The translations under genes and the position numbers were made by a program. Under the pieces are notes generated by a model. That model was given only the letters and a program-made list of their open reading frames with translations, had not been told where the DNA came from and searched no databases. A stretch of DNA of 64,000 nt from Chrysemys picta bellii (Eukaryota > Chordata > Testudines > Emydidae): assembly GCF_011386835.1 (NCBI RefSeq), contig NC_088791.1:54207498-54271497 (forward strand), in the 5' to 3' direction. Shown here piece after piece: positions 47,050 through 59,629 of the stretch; positions within the stretch are counted from its first letter, which is position 1, and every line of letters begins with the position of its first letter.

Positions 47050-48554
47050 TGTCTCTCCCAGACTAGATGCAATGGAGAGGAGTTAACCTTAATGACTGTA
47101 CTTTGACTGGTGAAGAGATATGCTAAGGGGTTTGGCTGGAGCTAAGGGAAACCACTTCCTTCATCTTGTCTGGATGGTGCTGAGGTTCAGAGAGTAGAAA
47201 ACTCACTAGCAGTAGGACAAAGAGGACTCACACTGCTGCACAGGAAGCTTTGGGCAGGAGAGAGGGAAAAATACTGGCAGTCTTTCATAGCAGTGGAGGT
47301 TCAGTTTAGCTGCAGGACCAACTAAGGTTAGAGAAAGCAAGCTGACCTAGAGGGAGAAAGAGAGGTTCCATAATTGAGATGACAAGCCATGTGCTGCAAA
47401 AGAAGAACTGGATGGCTACAGAGGACCCCAGCCCAAAGAATGCTCGGGAGCGGTGGGAAAACTGACACGGGGAAACATGTAGGGTTTATAATTTTTGTAT
47501 ATGTCTATGTATTTCTTGTGTGATTAAGTAAAGAGCAATGTTGTTAGAATCCTATGGAAAGTCTGTCTACACCAGGGATGGGCAAACTTTTTGGCCTGAG
47601 GGCCACATCGGGGTTCCAAAACTGTATGGAGGGCCACATAGGGAAGGCTGTGCCTCCCCAAACAGCCTGGCCTCAGCCCCCATCCACCCCCTCCCACTTC
47701 CAGCCCCCTGACTGCCCCCCTCAGAACTTCCATCCAACTTCCCCTGCTCCCTGTCCCTGACCACCCCCTCCCCGGATCCCCCGCCCCTAACTGTCCCCCC
47801 AGGACCCCGGCCCCTATCCAACCCCCCCTGCTCCCTGTCCCCTGACTGCCCCGACCCCTATCCAACCTCCCCGTTCCCCATCCCCTGACCACCCCCTTCC
47901 AGAACCTCCGCCCCATCCAACCACCCTGAGATCCTCTGCCCCTTATCCCCTGCTCCCTGCCCCCTTGCCATGCCACTCAGAGCACCAAGATTGGCAGCTG
48001 CGTCACCCAGCCAGAGCCAGCCACGCTGCCATGCAGTCTAGAGCACCGGGGCAGGCCGGCAGCTCTCGCAGCCACGCTGTCCAGCAGGAGCTTGCAGCCC
48101 TGAGGTTGCGGGGAGTGGGGTGGCAGCAGGGGAGGGGCCAGGGGCTAGCCTCTCCGGCTGGGAGCTCAAGGGCCGGGCAGGACGGTCCCATGGGCCGGAT
48201 GTGGCTCGCAGGCCGTAGTTTGCCCATCTCTGGTCTATACCTATCATATACCCTGGAAGAGTTAACCTGTGGACCAGGACACCCATACAGTTGAAGTTCC
48301 AGGAGAGGGTGTGTTTAAGCTACAGGGAAGACTGAGGGGTCAACATTGGTGACAGGTTTTGGGTCATTGGACCGTGAGGTCTCCGCTCTCAGGGGAGGGT
48401 GCTAACATGAGTGTCTGCACCGCAAGAGTGTGCCTAGGGATCCCAAACCATGGACCTAGACTTGGTTCAGGCTCTGGGTGCCTAAAGCACATGCGGACCA
48501 GTGAGGTGGGTCCCCTCACGGAGATTGGGTGTGTAGCCAACTAGATCTGTGACA
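47050..48554. repeat. LTR-like sequence interrupted by a hAT element
   Basis: Sequence on both sides of the hAT insertion reads as one unit. It starts near tgtctctcccagac and ends with tgtgaca. It contains a TATA-like ggtttataattt near 47486 and an AGTAAA at about 47527. Joined across one copy of gtctacac it would be about 840 bp. No flanking duplication was found, so LTR status is inference. Confidence 0.4.
47573..48232. mobile_element. 660-bp hAT-type non-autonomous element
   Basis: The ends cagggatgggcaaacttttt and, inverted, cagagatgggcaaactacgg are matching TIRs of hAT type. They are flanked by gtctacac (47565-47572) and gtctatac (48233-48240), an 8-bp target duplication with one mismatch. 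The interior is strongly C-rich with repeated cccctgactgcccc and cctatccaacc units, which produces long but meaningless open frames on both strands. It has no transposase. Confidence 0.9.
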
Positions 48555-49847
48555 CCTGGTCCTAGTCCTATCAGCTAATGCCCACTCGTTATTTTGTAGG
48601 TACTGTATGTTCATGGGTTACTGTTTGTATGTGTGATAGCTAGCAGATGTAAGTTTGTACAAACAAAAATGGTGCCAAGTTCTGGGCTTTTGCCTGTGGC
48701 CAATTAGCTCATATTTTGTGGTTCACTTGAAGGCCCTAAACTCAAAACATGGTTACAAGTGGGTGATAAATTGTTCCAGACTGAACATGCAAAAATAAAA
48801 GTGACGCAGATAAGCTTTTGGCAACCCTAGGATTCAGGCTTGCACTTGTTAGTACATTAGTATAGGTCAGTACTCTGTCTCACCAGCCTATCACACTTCA
48901 TCTGCCTTAGAATTTGTCCTGTCTATTCATGATATCTGTGTCACAGAAGCCAGGATTAAGGTATAGAAGCATGAAGACTGGCATAGCCTCGCACACTGAA
49001 TTGGGGTCCAGGTCACTGCTGATGTCATAGCTGTGAAAATGAAGATTGGCTCGCTCTCTCCTCTACCTGCCTCATAAGTATGACATTTATTTTTATAATG
49101 CATTGTCAGTCCCTTAAAATGTGATCCAGACAGTTATGATCATTAGCACCTGTGAGTAGCATAGTACTGACAGTTTAAATACTTGTCACAAAGCAACCTC
49201 AGGACATACATGCTGAATTTACTGATATCCTGACATCAGGAGGTCCCTTTATATGAAATTAGATGAGGGGACAATGAAATCATTTGCTCTGAACTAATCA
49301 AATTGTCAGACAATATTATTGTCAGCATGACTCTGCCTGCACTAACAGTCTAAGGGCAGTAGGACCCTGTTTGTGTGAGGGCAGAGGCTGTGCCCCTTAA
49401 GATTAGCATCATGTTGGCTGTGTGACAAGGGATGGGAGGGGAAGACATCCATAGGACATGAACAGCAGGGTAGCAGGGAGACTTGTTACACAGGGAGAGA
49501 GAGGCAGCAAAGGGCGGTGGATGTTTAGGGTATGAGAGAATAAAAAGCTTGGAGTAGAGCGTCAAGTTTCTAGAACAATTGTTAAAGCTTTTGGAGAGAG
49601 CACAGTGTGAATGTGAGAGTGTGCAGGTGCATTCACACCAAGCAAATATGTACCAACAGTTGGGGTTAACGATAGGAACAAACAAGGCTTAATGACTAAA
49701 AATGAAGTAAATTTACCAAATTATTGCTAATTTCTAGAGGTTGTGAGAACAGTATTAGATGCTGTTGAAAACAGAAAATTCAGGATCTGCCACGGGATTC
49801 TAGTGATAGTCTTTACGGAGCTTTGCATCGTGATCTACAGTGTACGC
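48555..49847. other. intergenic sequence, nothing recognised
   Basis: I see no gene, TIR or LTR here. Short open frames (for example 49350-49685 on the - strand) lack any domain or coding bias. Confidence 0.5.
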
Positions 49848-50241
49848 CAGTAGTTCTCAAACAGGGATACGCAGAAGTCTTCCACGGGGTATATCAACTC
49901 ATCTAGATACTTGGATAGTTTTACAACAGGCTACATCAAAAGCACTAGCAAAGTCAGTACAAACTAAAATTTCATGCAGGCAATGACTTGTTTATACTGC
50001 TCTATCTGCTGTATACTTAAATGTAAGTACACTATTTATATTCCAATTGATTTATTTTATAATTATATGGTAAAAACTGAGAAACCAAGCCATTTTTCAG
50101 TAAAAGTGTGCTGTGACACTTTTGAATTTGTGTCTTATTTTGTAAGCAAGTAGTTTTTAAGTGAGATATGAAACTGGGGTACACAAGACAAATCAGACTC
50201 CTGAATGGGGTACAGTAGTCTGGAAAGGTTGAGAGCCACTG
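49848..50241. mobile_element. 394-bp hAT-type MITE
   Basis: The ends cagtagttctcaaacaggg and, inverted, cagtggctctcaacctttcc are hAT-type TIRs. Flanking octamers gtgtacgc (49840-49847) and gtctaggc (50242-50249) agree at six of eight positions, consistent with an aged target duplication. The interior is AT-rich and non-coding. Confidence 0.85.
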
Positions 50242-50249
50242 GTCTAGGC

Positions 50250-51369
50250 AAACCCATTTTCTGCAGAAGTGTATAATACAGAGTCAAGCATTTTCCCACC
50301 AATGACAGCAGCCTGCAGCAGGGAGCTCTCAGTGACAGCTAGTTTCCATACTGTAAGCAGCAAGATTCCAGTACACCATTCTTGGTTTTCTGAAACACAT
50401 GCAAAATTACAACCCATAACCATGTTATCACAGATATTAAAAGCAAAGTCATGTTTGCTCTGTAGATAATTTTGGTCGTGTTCTTAGTGATCAGATGATC
50501 ACTAAACACAGATATTAACCAAAAGGAAAAGGGAGGTTGGAAAACAATATTCCACATTTTTGAGATGCTTGTTTTTGAAGTACAAGTTCTTACGCTGTAC
50601 TGAGAAGCTAGGGGAGGGGCTTTTGTCCACCATCTCATTTAACTGCTAAATAAAATTCAGTTTGGTGGCTGGGGGTTGTTCCTCCCAAAAGATAAAAGAG
50701 GAAACAAGATTACCTTGTCTCTAACCTAAACTGCTGCTTGCAGGTTCCCTGTCATTCCATGCTGCTCTTTAGCTGCATCTCAAGCTGTCCTTTTTCCTAA
50801 AGCATGGCATTTAAATATCAGTCTTAATTAGATCGTTTGTTAAAAATACTTTGAAGGGTTATCAAGACACAGTAAAACCAAATGAGAATTGAGAATTAAC
50901 ATGATCTAAGCCTAGACTTAGCATAGGATTATAATAGCCAGAGATGAAAAATACATATTGGAGTATCACTGCATCCATATAATGAGCAGCACCTCCCAGC
51001 CTACCTGCTTTAGTTACAGCCCTCACAGGTGTGAGAATGGTTGGACATGTGCTGTGGAAGGCTGTAGTGCTCTTTCAAGAACATGTTTAGGCTCAGGACT
51101 CATGGAGGACAGGAACAAGGGCAGCATAAAATGGTGTAGTAGCAGAACTTACTGCTTAACATGCAGGTGATGCAAAATGCCACCCACCTTCCTCAACAGG
51201 TAGGGGGAACTTGAGGGAGCCAGCAGCGCAGGGTGACAACTCCAGCAGTGAAGCTGACCTGCAAGGCGACCTGATTGACTGCACCACCTGATTGGTCAGG
51301 AAGGGTAGCTGGCTGTTAAACCCATCAGCAACAATCTAGTTGCTCAATGCCTTCACACCCATAGCTATG
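50250..51369. other. intergenic sequence, nothing recognised
   Basis: Mixed-composition sequence without an identifiable gene or clear repeat boundary. The section from about 51180 onward becomes GC-richer and may belong to the repeat-like block that follows. Confidence 0.45.
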
Positions 51370-51640
51370 ATCCTCCCTGTGTCAGCTGCTCCTGTCTTGC
51401 TCTAGTCCTGTTCCTGCCTAGTTCCCTCACCTTGCTCCTGGTTCCAGCATCCTCACCCTGACTCTGGCTCTCACCCTTGGCATGTCTACTGGTTCCTGAT
51501 CCTAGCTCTGACCCTTGGCTTAGTTCCTGGTTCTGGCTCTGACTCCTGGCGTGGCTATTGGTTCCTGACTCTAGCCCTGACTCTCGGTTCAGATCTTTTC
51601 CCTGGCTCTTGCTCTAGGTCTGACTACCCGTGGCCTGGTC
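51370..51640. repeat. degenerate minisatellite-like block
   Basis: Units such as ctctgacccttggcttag, ttcctggttctggctctgac and tcctggcgtggctattggtt recur with variation. This is the pattern of the internal arrays found in some LTR or satellite-bearing retroelement ends. The unit length is irregular. Confidence 0.6.
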
Positions 51641-51749
51641 TCTAACATCTGGGGAGGTTTTCACCTTCCTTGCAGCACCTTCAAGCTACAGTAGGTTAAG
51701 TAGGAATGCACTTAATACCTAACTGAGGTACCTGCTTGAGTTGTTAATT

Positions 51750-52163
51750 TGTCACAATTTGCAGCTGGTTTCCAGTGCAGTTAAAATGATAAAATGAACG
51801 GTTCCCAGGGGTAAAAGCCTTGGATTTTCTGGTGGGCCTTGGGCTCATGGGAGAGGTTCAGATCTTGGCGCCCTTGCAGGCTGAGGTCAGATCTTGCGAC
51901 CCTCACTTCTGCACCCTCTGACCCCCTTGTGGCGGGCAGATGGTAGAATTCAGAGCAAGCTGATGGGTAGGACTAGGGGAACCTCTCCTGAGTTATGGGT
52001 TATATGGGAGGATTCCTGTAACCCCCACACCGAAACCAATTAAATGGGCAAATAGTGCCCCTGCCCTATGTTTAAGTTTAATAAAGTTGAGACCTGCCAT
52101 TTAATATCCATCCATGTATCAGTCCTCATTTCACCGCTGTGTTCGGATCGATAATTGGTGACA
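51750..52163 (+). repeat. possible solo LTR, 414 bp
   Basis: The sequence starts tgtcacaatt and ends attggtgaca, which are inverted to each other, as at retroviral LTR tips. An AATAAA lies at 52080-52085, with the sequence gttgagacctgcc after it. No target duplication was found at these exact ends, so the limits and the LTR class are uncertain. Confidence 0.45.
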
Positions 52164-52879
52164 CAGAAACTAGTGAAAAATCAGTTAAACGTATGGCAGA
52201 AAGAACCTAAACAAGTTAGAGGAGCAACACAGGGATCCGGGTGTAAAGGGAATTGTAAAATATAATCTCTCTGCAATCTGTTCTTTATTTTCAATATAAA
52301 TTTTTCCATGTGACAACTAAAGTGATTCAAAATACATAGATAGCAGGACTGAAAGGCTTATTTTACTGCCCATGAGAAAAAGGAGGGCTTGTGTGTGAAA
52401 CATGGGGAATGTTACTAGTTGAGTGATAAAATAGATGTTGAATTGTCAAGGGTTGAACTCTGTTGGGGAGCATTTAATATGAAACCTATAGAAACAGGTG
52501 AAAACTCTGTGACTGAACAGATGTGGCCATAACATTGTGCCTCGGGCTGCCTGGCAGCAGAGTTGTGTTTCCTCTTCTCTATGCCTATCCCCCCTTGCAA
52601 AAAAAGTTCTTTTTCTGATGACTTCTGGGCATTACCACATTCTCCACTGAATTAACATCAGGAGGTGCAATATCCCCACAAATGGGAGTTCACAAACGTG
52701 ACACAGAAAGAACAATGGTTATGAGTGAGTAACCTTTCCTTAATAAATGCTATTCCTCAGTGGCATGATAGAACCCATTGGTCAGACAATGATTCTTCCA
52801 GCTTCCACTCATGAAATGAAATCACTTAATGAAAAACCAGAAGTGATCATTAATGGACACGTCCCAATTAACTTGGTAC
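52164..52879. other. intergenic sequence, nothing recognised
   Basis: No supported gene or repeat. Short open frames only. Confidence 0.45.
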
Positions 52880-53068
52880 ACTTAAAGCACTGCACAACCA
52901 TCGGATGCCTCCATCTTCCCATCTGCAAAATAGGGATTGCAGTACCGAATTTACTAAGGCTTAATGTGCTATGGGTTGTAAAGCACTTTGGAGAGCCCTA
53001 GATACAAGGTGCAAGGAAAGTGCAAAGTACTGGTTTGATTGTACCATCCCGCAGGAAAATCAAAGAGG
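52880..53068 (+). repeat. SINE-tail-like sequence joined to a DIRS-associated segment
   Basis: The first part (cttcccatctgcaaaatag) looks like a MIR/CORE SINE tail. From 52960 the sequence matches, at about 93% over 109 bases, the reverse complement of 63891-64000 at the edge of the third DIRS element. Both copies carry an ATG-started open frame (LWRALDTRCKE, then KYWFDCTI), differing mostly by substitutions. What follows to 53470 is not recognised. Confidence 0.65.
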
Positions 53069-53472
53069 GAGGAAACTCTGTTTCTTCTCAGTTCTTCTGG
53101 GTGGACAGAGTTTCCCCACTAGCAGGAAAAAAATGGAGTTTCAGCCCTCAAACTCTCTCCCTCAGAAGTACAGGGTTATCTGCACTGAAGGCCTATTCCT
53201 CCACAGTGGCTGCTCCCTGCACACCTGGCCCTCTGTTGTTCTGCCTCAGCTCCAAAGGTAGATTTTTCAAACAGCTAGAAGCGCCTTTAAAGTGGGGTTT
53301 CAATGAAAGCGCCGTCTCAACAAAAACAATACCACTGCTTGCATGCCAGCACAACAGGGAATTCTTAGATACCAGTATTTCATCATTGCCCTTATTGTCC
53401 TTTATTTCGATATCTGCAGCTCTGTCACAGTATATTCCCTGCCAACACTGGACACATGCAGTTGCACACATA

Positions 53473-56400
53473 TCATAGAATCATAGAATCATAGATTATA
53501 GGACTGGAAGGGACCTCGAGAGGTCATCGAGTCCAGTCCCCTGCCCGCATGGCAGGACCAAATACTGTCTAGACCATCCCTGATAGACATTTATCTAACC
53601 TACTCTTAAATATCTCCAGAGACGGAGATTCCACAACCTCCCTAGGCAATTTATTCCAGTGTTTAACCACCCTGACAGTTAGGAACTTTTTCCTAATGTC
53701 CAACCTAGACCTCCCTTGCTGCAGTTTAAACCCATTGTTTCTGGTTCTATCCTTAGAGGCTAAGGTGAACAAGTTCTCTCCCTCCTCCTCATGACACCCT
53801 TTTAGATACCTGTAAACTGCTATCATGTCCCCTCTCAGTCTTCTCTTCTCCAAACTAAACAAACCCAGTTTTTTCAGCCTTCCTTCATAGGTCATGTTCT
53901 CAAGACCTTTAATCATTCTTGTTGCTCTTCTTTGGACCCTTTCCAATTTCTCCACATCTTTTTTAAAATGCGGCGCCCAGAACTGGACACAATACTCCAG
54001 CTGAGGCCTAACCAGAGCAGAGTAGAGCGGAAGAATGACTTCTCGTGTCTTGCTCACAACACACCTGTTAATGCATCCCAGAATCATGTTTGCTTTTTTT
54101 GCAACAGCATCACACTGTTGACTCATATTTAGCTTGTGGTCCACTATAACCCCTAGATCCCTTTCTGCCGTACTCCTTCCTAGACAGTCTTTTCCCATTC
54201 TGTATGTGTGAAATTGATTTTTCCTTCCTAAGTGGAGCACTTTGCATTTGTCTTTGTTAAACTTCATCCTGTTTAACTCAGACCATTTCTCCAATTTGTC
54301 CAGATCATTTTGAATTATGACCCTGTCCTCCAAAGTAGTTGCAATCCCTCCCAGTTTGGTATCATCCGCAAACTTAATAAGCGTACTTTCTATGCCAATA
54401 TCTAAGTCATTGATGAAGATATTGAACAGAGCCGGTCCCAAGACAGACCCCTGCGGAACCCCACTCGTTACGCCTTTCCAGCAGGATTGGGAACCATTAA
54501 TAACAACTCTCTGAGTACGGTTATCCAGCCAGTTATGCACCCACCTTATAGTAGCCCCATCTAATTTGTATTTGCCTAGTTTATCGATAAGAATATCATG
54601 CGAGACCGTATCAAATGCCTTACTAAAGTCTAGGTATACCACATCCACCGCTTCACCCTTATCCACAAGGCTCGTTATTCTATCAAAGAAAGCTATCAGA
54701 TTGGTTTGACATGATTTGTTCTTCACAAATCCATGCTGGCTGTTCCCTATCACCTTACCACCTTCCAAGTGTTTGCAGATGATTTCCTTAATTACTTGCT
54801 CCATTATCTTCCCTGGCACAGAAGTTAAACTAACTGGTCTGTAGTTACCTGGGTTGTTTTTATTTCCCTTTTTATAGATGGGCACTATATTTGCCCTTTT
54901 CCAGTCTTCTGGAATCTCTCCCGTCTCCCATGACTTTCCAAAGATAATAGCTAGAGGCTCAGATACCTCCTCTATTAGCTCCTTGAGTATTCTAGGATGC
55001 ATTTCATCAGGCCCGGGTGACTTGCAGGCATCTAACTTTTCTAAGTGATTTTTAACTTGTTCTTTTTTTATTTTATCCGCTAAACCTACCCCCTTCCCAT
55101 TAGCATTCACTATGTTAGGCATTGCTTCAGACTTCTCGGTGAAGACCGAAACAAAGAAGTCATTAAGCATCTCTGCCATTTCCAAGTTTCCTGTTACTGT
55201 TTCTCCCTCTTCACTAAGCAGTGGGCCTACCCTGTCTTTGGTCTTCCTCTTGCTTCTAATGTATTGATAAAAAGTCTTCTTGTTTCCTTTTATTCCCATA
55301 GCTAGTTTGAGCTCATTTTGGGCCTTTGCCTTTCTAATCTTGCCCCTGCATTCCTGTGTTGTTTGCCTATATTCCTCCTTTGTAATCTGTCCTAGTTTCC
55401 ATTTTTTATATGACTCCTTTTTATTTTTTAGATCATGCAAGATCTCATGGTTAAGCCAAGGTGGTCTTTTGCCACATTTTCTATCTTTCCTAACCAGCGG
55501 AATAGCTTGCTTTTGGGCCCTTAATAGTGTCCCTTTGAAAAACTGCCAACTCTCCTCAGTTGTTTTTCCCCTCAGTCTTGATTCCCATGGGACCTTACCT
55601 ATCAGCTCTCTGAGCTTCCCAAAATCTGCCTTCCTGAAATCCATTGTCTCTATTTTGCTGTTCTCCCTTCTACCCTTCGTTAGAATTGCAAACTCTATGA
55701 TTTCATGATCACTTTCACCCAGGCTGCCTTCTACTTTCACATTCTCAATGAGTTCCTCCCTATTTGTTAAAATCAAGTCTAGAACAGCTTCCCCCCTAGT
55801 AGCTTTTTCAACCTTCTGAAATAAAAAGTTGTCTCCAATGCAGTCCAAGAATTTGTTGGATAGTCTGTGCCCCGCTGTGTTATTTTCCCAACATATATCC
55901 GGATAGTTGAAGTCCCCCATCACCACCAAATCTTGGGCTTTGGATGATTTTGTTAGTTGCTTGAAAAAAGCCTCATCCACCTCTTCCCCCTGGTTAGGTG
56001 GCCTGTAGTAGACTCCTAGCATGACATCTCCCTTGTTTTTTGCCCCTTTAAGCCTAACCCAGAGACTCTCAACACTTCCGTCTCCTATGTCCATCTCTAC
56101 CTCAGTCCAAGTGTGTACATTTTTAATATATAAGGCAACACCTCCTCCCTTTTTCCCCTGTCTATCCTTCCTGAGCAAGCTGTACCCATCCACACCAACA
56201 TTCCAATCATGTGTATTATCCCACCAAGTTTCAGTGATGCCAACAATGTCATAGTTGTATTTATTTATTAGCACTTCCAGTTCTTCCTGCTTATTCCCCA
56301 TACTTCTTGCATTTGTATATAGGCATCTAAGATACTGGTTTGATCTTTCCTCCCAGTTTTGTCCTGACTCTCCTTTCTCTCTGCCAATATAGCCCACACT

Positions 56401-56523
56401 CCCTCTTGTTTCCGACCCATCTCCCCGGTCTCCATATTCCCCACTTACCTGTGGGCTTTGCTCACCTGTCCCCGTCAAACCTAGTTTAAAGCTTATATAT
56501 ATTTGCTTATGTCTAACTAATCC
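53473..56523 (-). mobile_element. CR1 LINE, 5' truncated, ORF2 open
   Basis: The 3' end (left edge here) carries three units of the octamer tcatagaa at 53473-53500, the diagnostic CR1 tail in reverse, then about 70 bases of 3' untranslated sequence and the ORF2 stop. Upstream of ORF2 there is only unrelated AT-rich DNA, so ORF1 and the 5' untranslated region are missing. The precise 5' breakpoint is near 56500. No target duplication is evident, which is normal for CR1. Confidence 0.95.
53569..56478 (-). CDS. CR1 ORF2 protein: endonuclease and reverse transcriptase
   Basis: The frame is open for 969 codons with no stop or frameshift. The N-terminal part is an apurinic-type endonuclease: NARSM near residue 56, GITETWW at 80, GVYYRPP at 155, MGDFNYPD at 187, LDLILTN at 233 and ESDHE at 255. 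The reverse transcriptase follows: NYRPVSLTS at 545, [10 protein letters not shown] at 581, [11 protein letters not shown] at 613 with the first catalytic D at 617, [10 protein letters not shown] at 673 and FADDTKL at 703 with D705 and D706. The C-terminal CR1 domain ends [14 protein letters not shown]. All visible catalytic residues are present. The first listed codon is TTG, the frame stays open to 56523, and the first in-frame ATG is residue 60, inside the endonuclease. Translation of a full protein from this truncated copy is therefore doubtful. Confidence 0.95.
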   Translation of the reverse strand: MTGTGEQSPQVSGEYGDRGDGSETRGSVGYIGREKGESGQNWEERSNQYLRCLYTNARSMGNKQEELEVLINKYNYDIVGITETWWDNTHDWNVGVDGYSLLRKDRQGKKGGGVALYIKNVHTWTEVEMDIGDGSVESLWVRLKGAKNKGDVMLGVYYRPPNQGEEVDEAFFKQLTKSSKAQDLVVMGDFNYPDICWENNTAGHRLSNKFLDCIGDNFLFQKVEKATRGEAVLDLILTNREELIENVKVEGSLGESDHEIIEFAILTKGRRENSKIETMDFRKADFGKLRELIGKVPWESRLRGKTTEESWQFFKGTLLRAQKQAIPLVRKDRKCGKRPPWLNHEILHDLKNKKESYKKWKLGQITKEEYRQTTQECRGKIRKAKAQNELKLAMGIKGNKKTFYQYIRSKRKTKDRVGPLLSEEGETVTGNLEMAEMLNDFFVSVFTEKSEAMPNIVNANGKGVGLADKIKKEQVKNHLEKLDACKSPGPDEMHPRILKELIEEVSEPLAIIFGKSWETGEIPEDWKRANIVPIYKKGNKNNPGNYRPVSLTSVPGKIMEQVIKEIICKHLEGGKVIGNSQHGFVKNKSCQTNLIAFFDRITSLVDKGEAVDVVYLDFSKAFDTVSHDILIDKLGKYKLDGATIRWVHNWLDNRTQRVVINGSQSCWKGVTSGVPQGSVLGPALFNIFINDLDIGIESTLIKFADDTKLGGIATTLEDRVIIQNDLDKLEKWSELNRMKFNKDKCKVLHLGRKNQFHTYRMGKDCLGRSTAERDLGVIVDHKLNMSQQCDAVAKKANMILGCINRCVVSKTREVILPLYSALVRPQLEYCVQFWAPHFKKDVEKLERVQRRATRMIKGLENMTYEGRLKKLGLFSLEKRRLRGDMIAVYRYLKGCHEEEGENLFTLASKDRTRNNGFKLQQGRSRLDIRKKFLTVRVVKHWNKLPREVVESPSLEIFKSRLDKCLSGMV

Positions 56524-59500
56524 TTACAAATCTGGTATTTTCATACAGCCCAGCCAATGAGGTGATCTTGTGCTCATGCTAATACGTATATTTGCACTTA
56601 CCCAACTTATGAGGTATGTAATTATGTGCGCTTCACTTTTGCAATCTTATCGTTAATGCCAATTTCTCTGAAAAGGAATTTGCCCATAGATGATATTTTA
56701 AGAAAAGCAAAATAAGCAATGATCACAGGGGTTGTATTACACAAAGAGAGTTTGCAGATGAGTTTAGCAAAATCCTATATGCAGTTAAATTATCATTCTT
56801 TTCTGCTTCTTTTATATTGCCATTTATTTTCAGCAACATACTATGACAGGGTTTGTGTGTGTCCTGCTAAAGGCTTAAAAAAAAGACACAATAAGCATGC
56901 TAAATAGTATGAAATTCAGGAGGAAGAGGTAGGCCAGGAATAGGGTTGCAGAAGGGGATGCAAACCATCCTGCCCTTTGTCCCCTTTGGGTCTCTAGGAG
57001 CTGCTAAGACTAAAGAAGTGGAGCTCTGGAGGGCCACAGAACGCCCACCAGCTTTGGGGCCTTTAACCTGGCAGCAAAATCAAGCCCTCTCTGAAACCAG
57101 AGTGTGGAGGAATGTCTGTAAGAGATTCCCCATGGAGACTTGCGCTCAAAAATCTTCCGCCTGTGGTTTTTCATGTAGTGCAGAATGAGAGGAAACAATC
57201 TAGCCCATTATTATTAAGTATAGCTAGAATTTAATTCCTATTGCCACTAAATCAGTTGGACTGAATGAAAATCACTAGGCAATTTATAAAAATGGCCATC
57301 TTTCCTGACAGATAAATTATAAAGTTTGTAGCCATGTGGCTTCACATGTTGTTATTTTGGCACGATATTCACTTTTATTGGACACTCAGATGAAGATTGT
57401 CTTGTCTGCCTTTTTTGCTTTCTGGTAAATAAGAGAACACCATTCAATGTTCAATTCAGAATGCGTAATGTACACAGAGGAGAACTCTATGAATGTTCTA
57501 ATCAGCCTTTCTGCTGGCTGTGATAAGAGTGTGAGTGGCACTGCTGTGCTTTTGATTGGCTTTTTTGTTATTTTGTCCTTTTTTGACCTTTGAAAGTTAA
57601 CGTGATTTTTTTACAGGGGTTCATTTAAACAACTAAAGATTGGCCAGCCTGAGGCCATTCCAAAGCAACTGTGGGATTCATGGCATCACCTCTACATACA
57701 GGCATTTAAACAAATTCTTGGTGAAGGCCTCATCTAAATGCAACAAGCCAATGCACATGATTCCATTAGTAGCCAGCTGGCCACTTCAGTTTTTGCACAA
57801 ATGCAGGATTAGAAAAACAGTCAGGTTTCTAAATTACATTAGTCCTTGGACAGAACAGTAGGTACAGGAACCAAGCAAAGTCTTTAATACTGGTAGTGTT
57901 TTCAGGGAAATGGATCACAAAAATAATCATGGGCAAGCACTGATGTTTTTTGACACAATATAGGCCACTCACTAAAAATGAGAGGGTGTTTTTGAGCATG
58001 CAAATAGAAAAGGCCAAGGTGCACTTGTTAAGCAACTGAAAACAGTAGCATTTATAGCATCAAGTTACTACCGCTCCTCCTTCATACAAAGTTATGCTGG
58101 TTTTGTACTGAGAAAAAAATTATTTGGGATTGGCTGATATTATGGCGATTTTAATTAAGAGATTTAAATGTCATCAATTGATTTGGTTAAGGAGACAGCT
58201 CTGTTGCGATTAAACTCCCAGCTTAGATGTGTGTGCAGTGTGCTACGGATGTAAACACCTTAGAGACAAGAAGATGAAAAAAACAATGATGAGATTATTT
58301 TATGATGTTAAATTGGCAGTGATTCCTGGAAAGCTGACTCATGAACCATAATATAATTGAAGCAGAGTACCTGGGGTTATTCCATCTGGATGATGCCCCA
58401 TACTGAAAATTAGTAATGTAGAAACATTAGCAGTATCAGTATAAGGGCTGGACTGATATGGTTTGAGTGTTTTTGTTAGGAGTGATTAAAAAAAACAACA
58501 GTAGATGTAATAGTACCCCTGAAATGTGTAATACATGGCATATAACTATAGCCAGCCTGTGATGTATCTTTGGGCTGGATTCATTTTGAATTGCTCTATG
58601 AAAGAAGCTTAGGCAGGACTGGAGTCTAAGCTTGTTTCCTGCAGTAGGCACAAAATTAGCTTATGTACCATTCAGAGTCTCAAATAGTAGAACAGAAAGT
58701 TCCATGTGTGCCTGTGTTGAAGAGCAGTTTGCAAATGGAAATAATCAAATTGGCATGTTAACTTGTCTGCTGACCAGAATATAAAAGAACCATTGAAGCC
58801 ACTTGAGGTTGTTGATTGTCCTTGGCACAAGGCTGGAGGATACCTCTCTGAATTAAATAGGAAAGATTACTTTTTACAGGTGGACTACTACTTGATTTTT
58901 TATTTTGGAAGTGAGCTATTGCACAACAGCAATGTAATAATGTATTAACACATTGTAAATCACTGTTTGCTTGCCATGAGCATCAAAATGAGTTAACAGA
59001 TAATTGCACAAAATGTACAAGTCACTCATTTCAGTGCTTATCTTTGATATATTGTGTCAAGTGTTTACTATGCACAGTAAAATGGATTAGCAGAAAAGTC
59101 AGTATGAGTATCAAAGGTCTTGATTTTTAAAAATGCCCTGGTGAGTTCAAAAGATCCATACTTATCATGATTAAAATATCACAGCACACTTTGCAGTGCT
59201 TCATTAGGTCACCAGTTCAGAAACTCATGGACAGGAGGACCAAAACCTTAGTGACAACATTTAACAAGCTCCTCGAACCAAAGATTATTAGTTTTGAATA
59301 GTTACAAAAGAACTATGTGTCAGGGGAACGGGAACAGGAAAAAACACCATGACAAGAATGCCATAATTGCAAGTGGAGGAGAATGTTGGGTTTAAAACTA
59401 AATGGCTGACAACTTGCCAAGATAACAGCAATGCCATCAGCACCAATGTCAGATATCAGTCCTACAGAAGGAACAAAAGAAACAAATATAGTTTGGAGGA

Positions 59501-59565
59501 TAATTGTTTCTTTTGGACATGCAGGATGCTTCCACTCTGACAAAAGTTACACATGCTGACCTACT
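56524..59565. other. 3-kb intergenic stretch, nothing recognised
   Basis: AT-rich sequence with only short open frames and no clear transposon ends. No exon resembling a neighbouring gene could be identified. Confidence 0.55.
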
Positions 59566-59627
59566 CAGACGATAAATACAGTAACTTGTTTTATCCAGTA
59601 CAGACAATAAATACAGTAACTTGTTTA
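59566..59627. repeat. two-unit tandem duplication
   Basis: The unit cagacgataaatacagtaa followed by cttgtttta is repeated 35 bases later as cagacaataaatacagtaa followed by cttgttta. It abuts an LTR-like sequence. Confidence 0.9.
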
Positions 59628-59629
59628 TG

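Noticed and set aside
47524..47976. 150-codon glycine/arginine-rich frame on the - strand
   Set aside because: It is produced by the C-rich tandem interior of the hAT element at 47573-48232.
56524..59565. First exon of the next gene downstream (LAMB4 in the mammalian gene order)
   Set aside because: No signal peptide exon or laminin-like sequence with splice sites could be found. The neighbouring gene probably lies outside the window.
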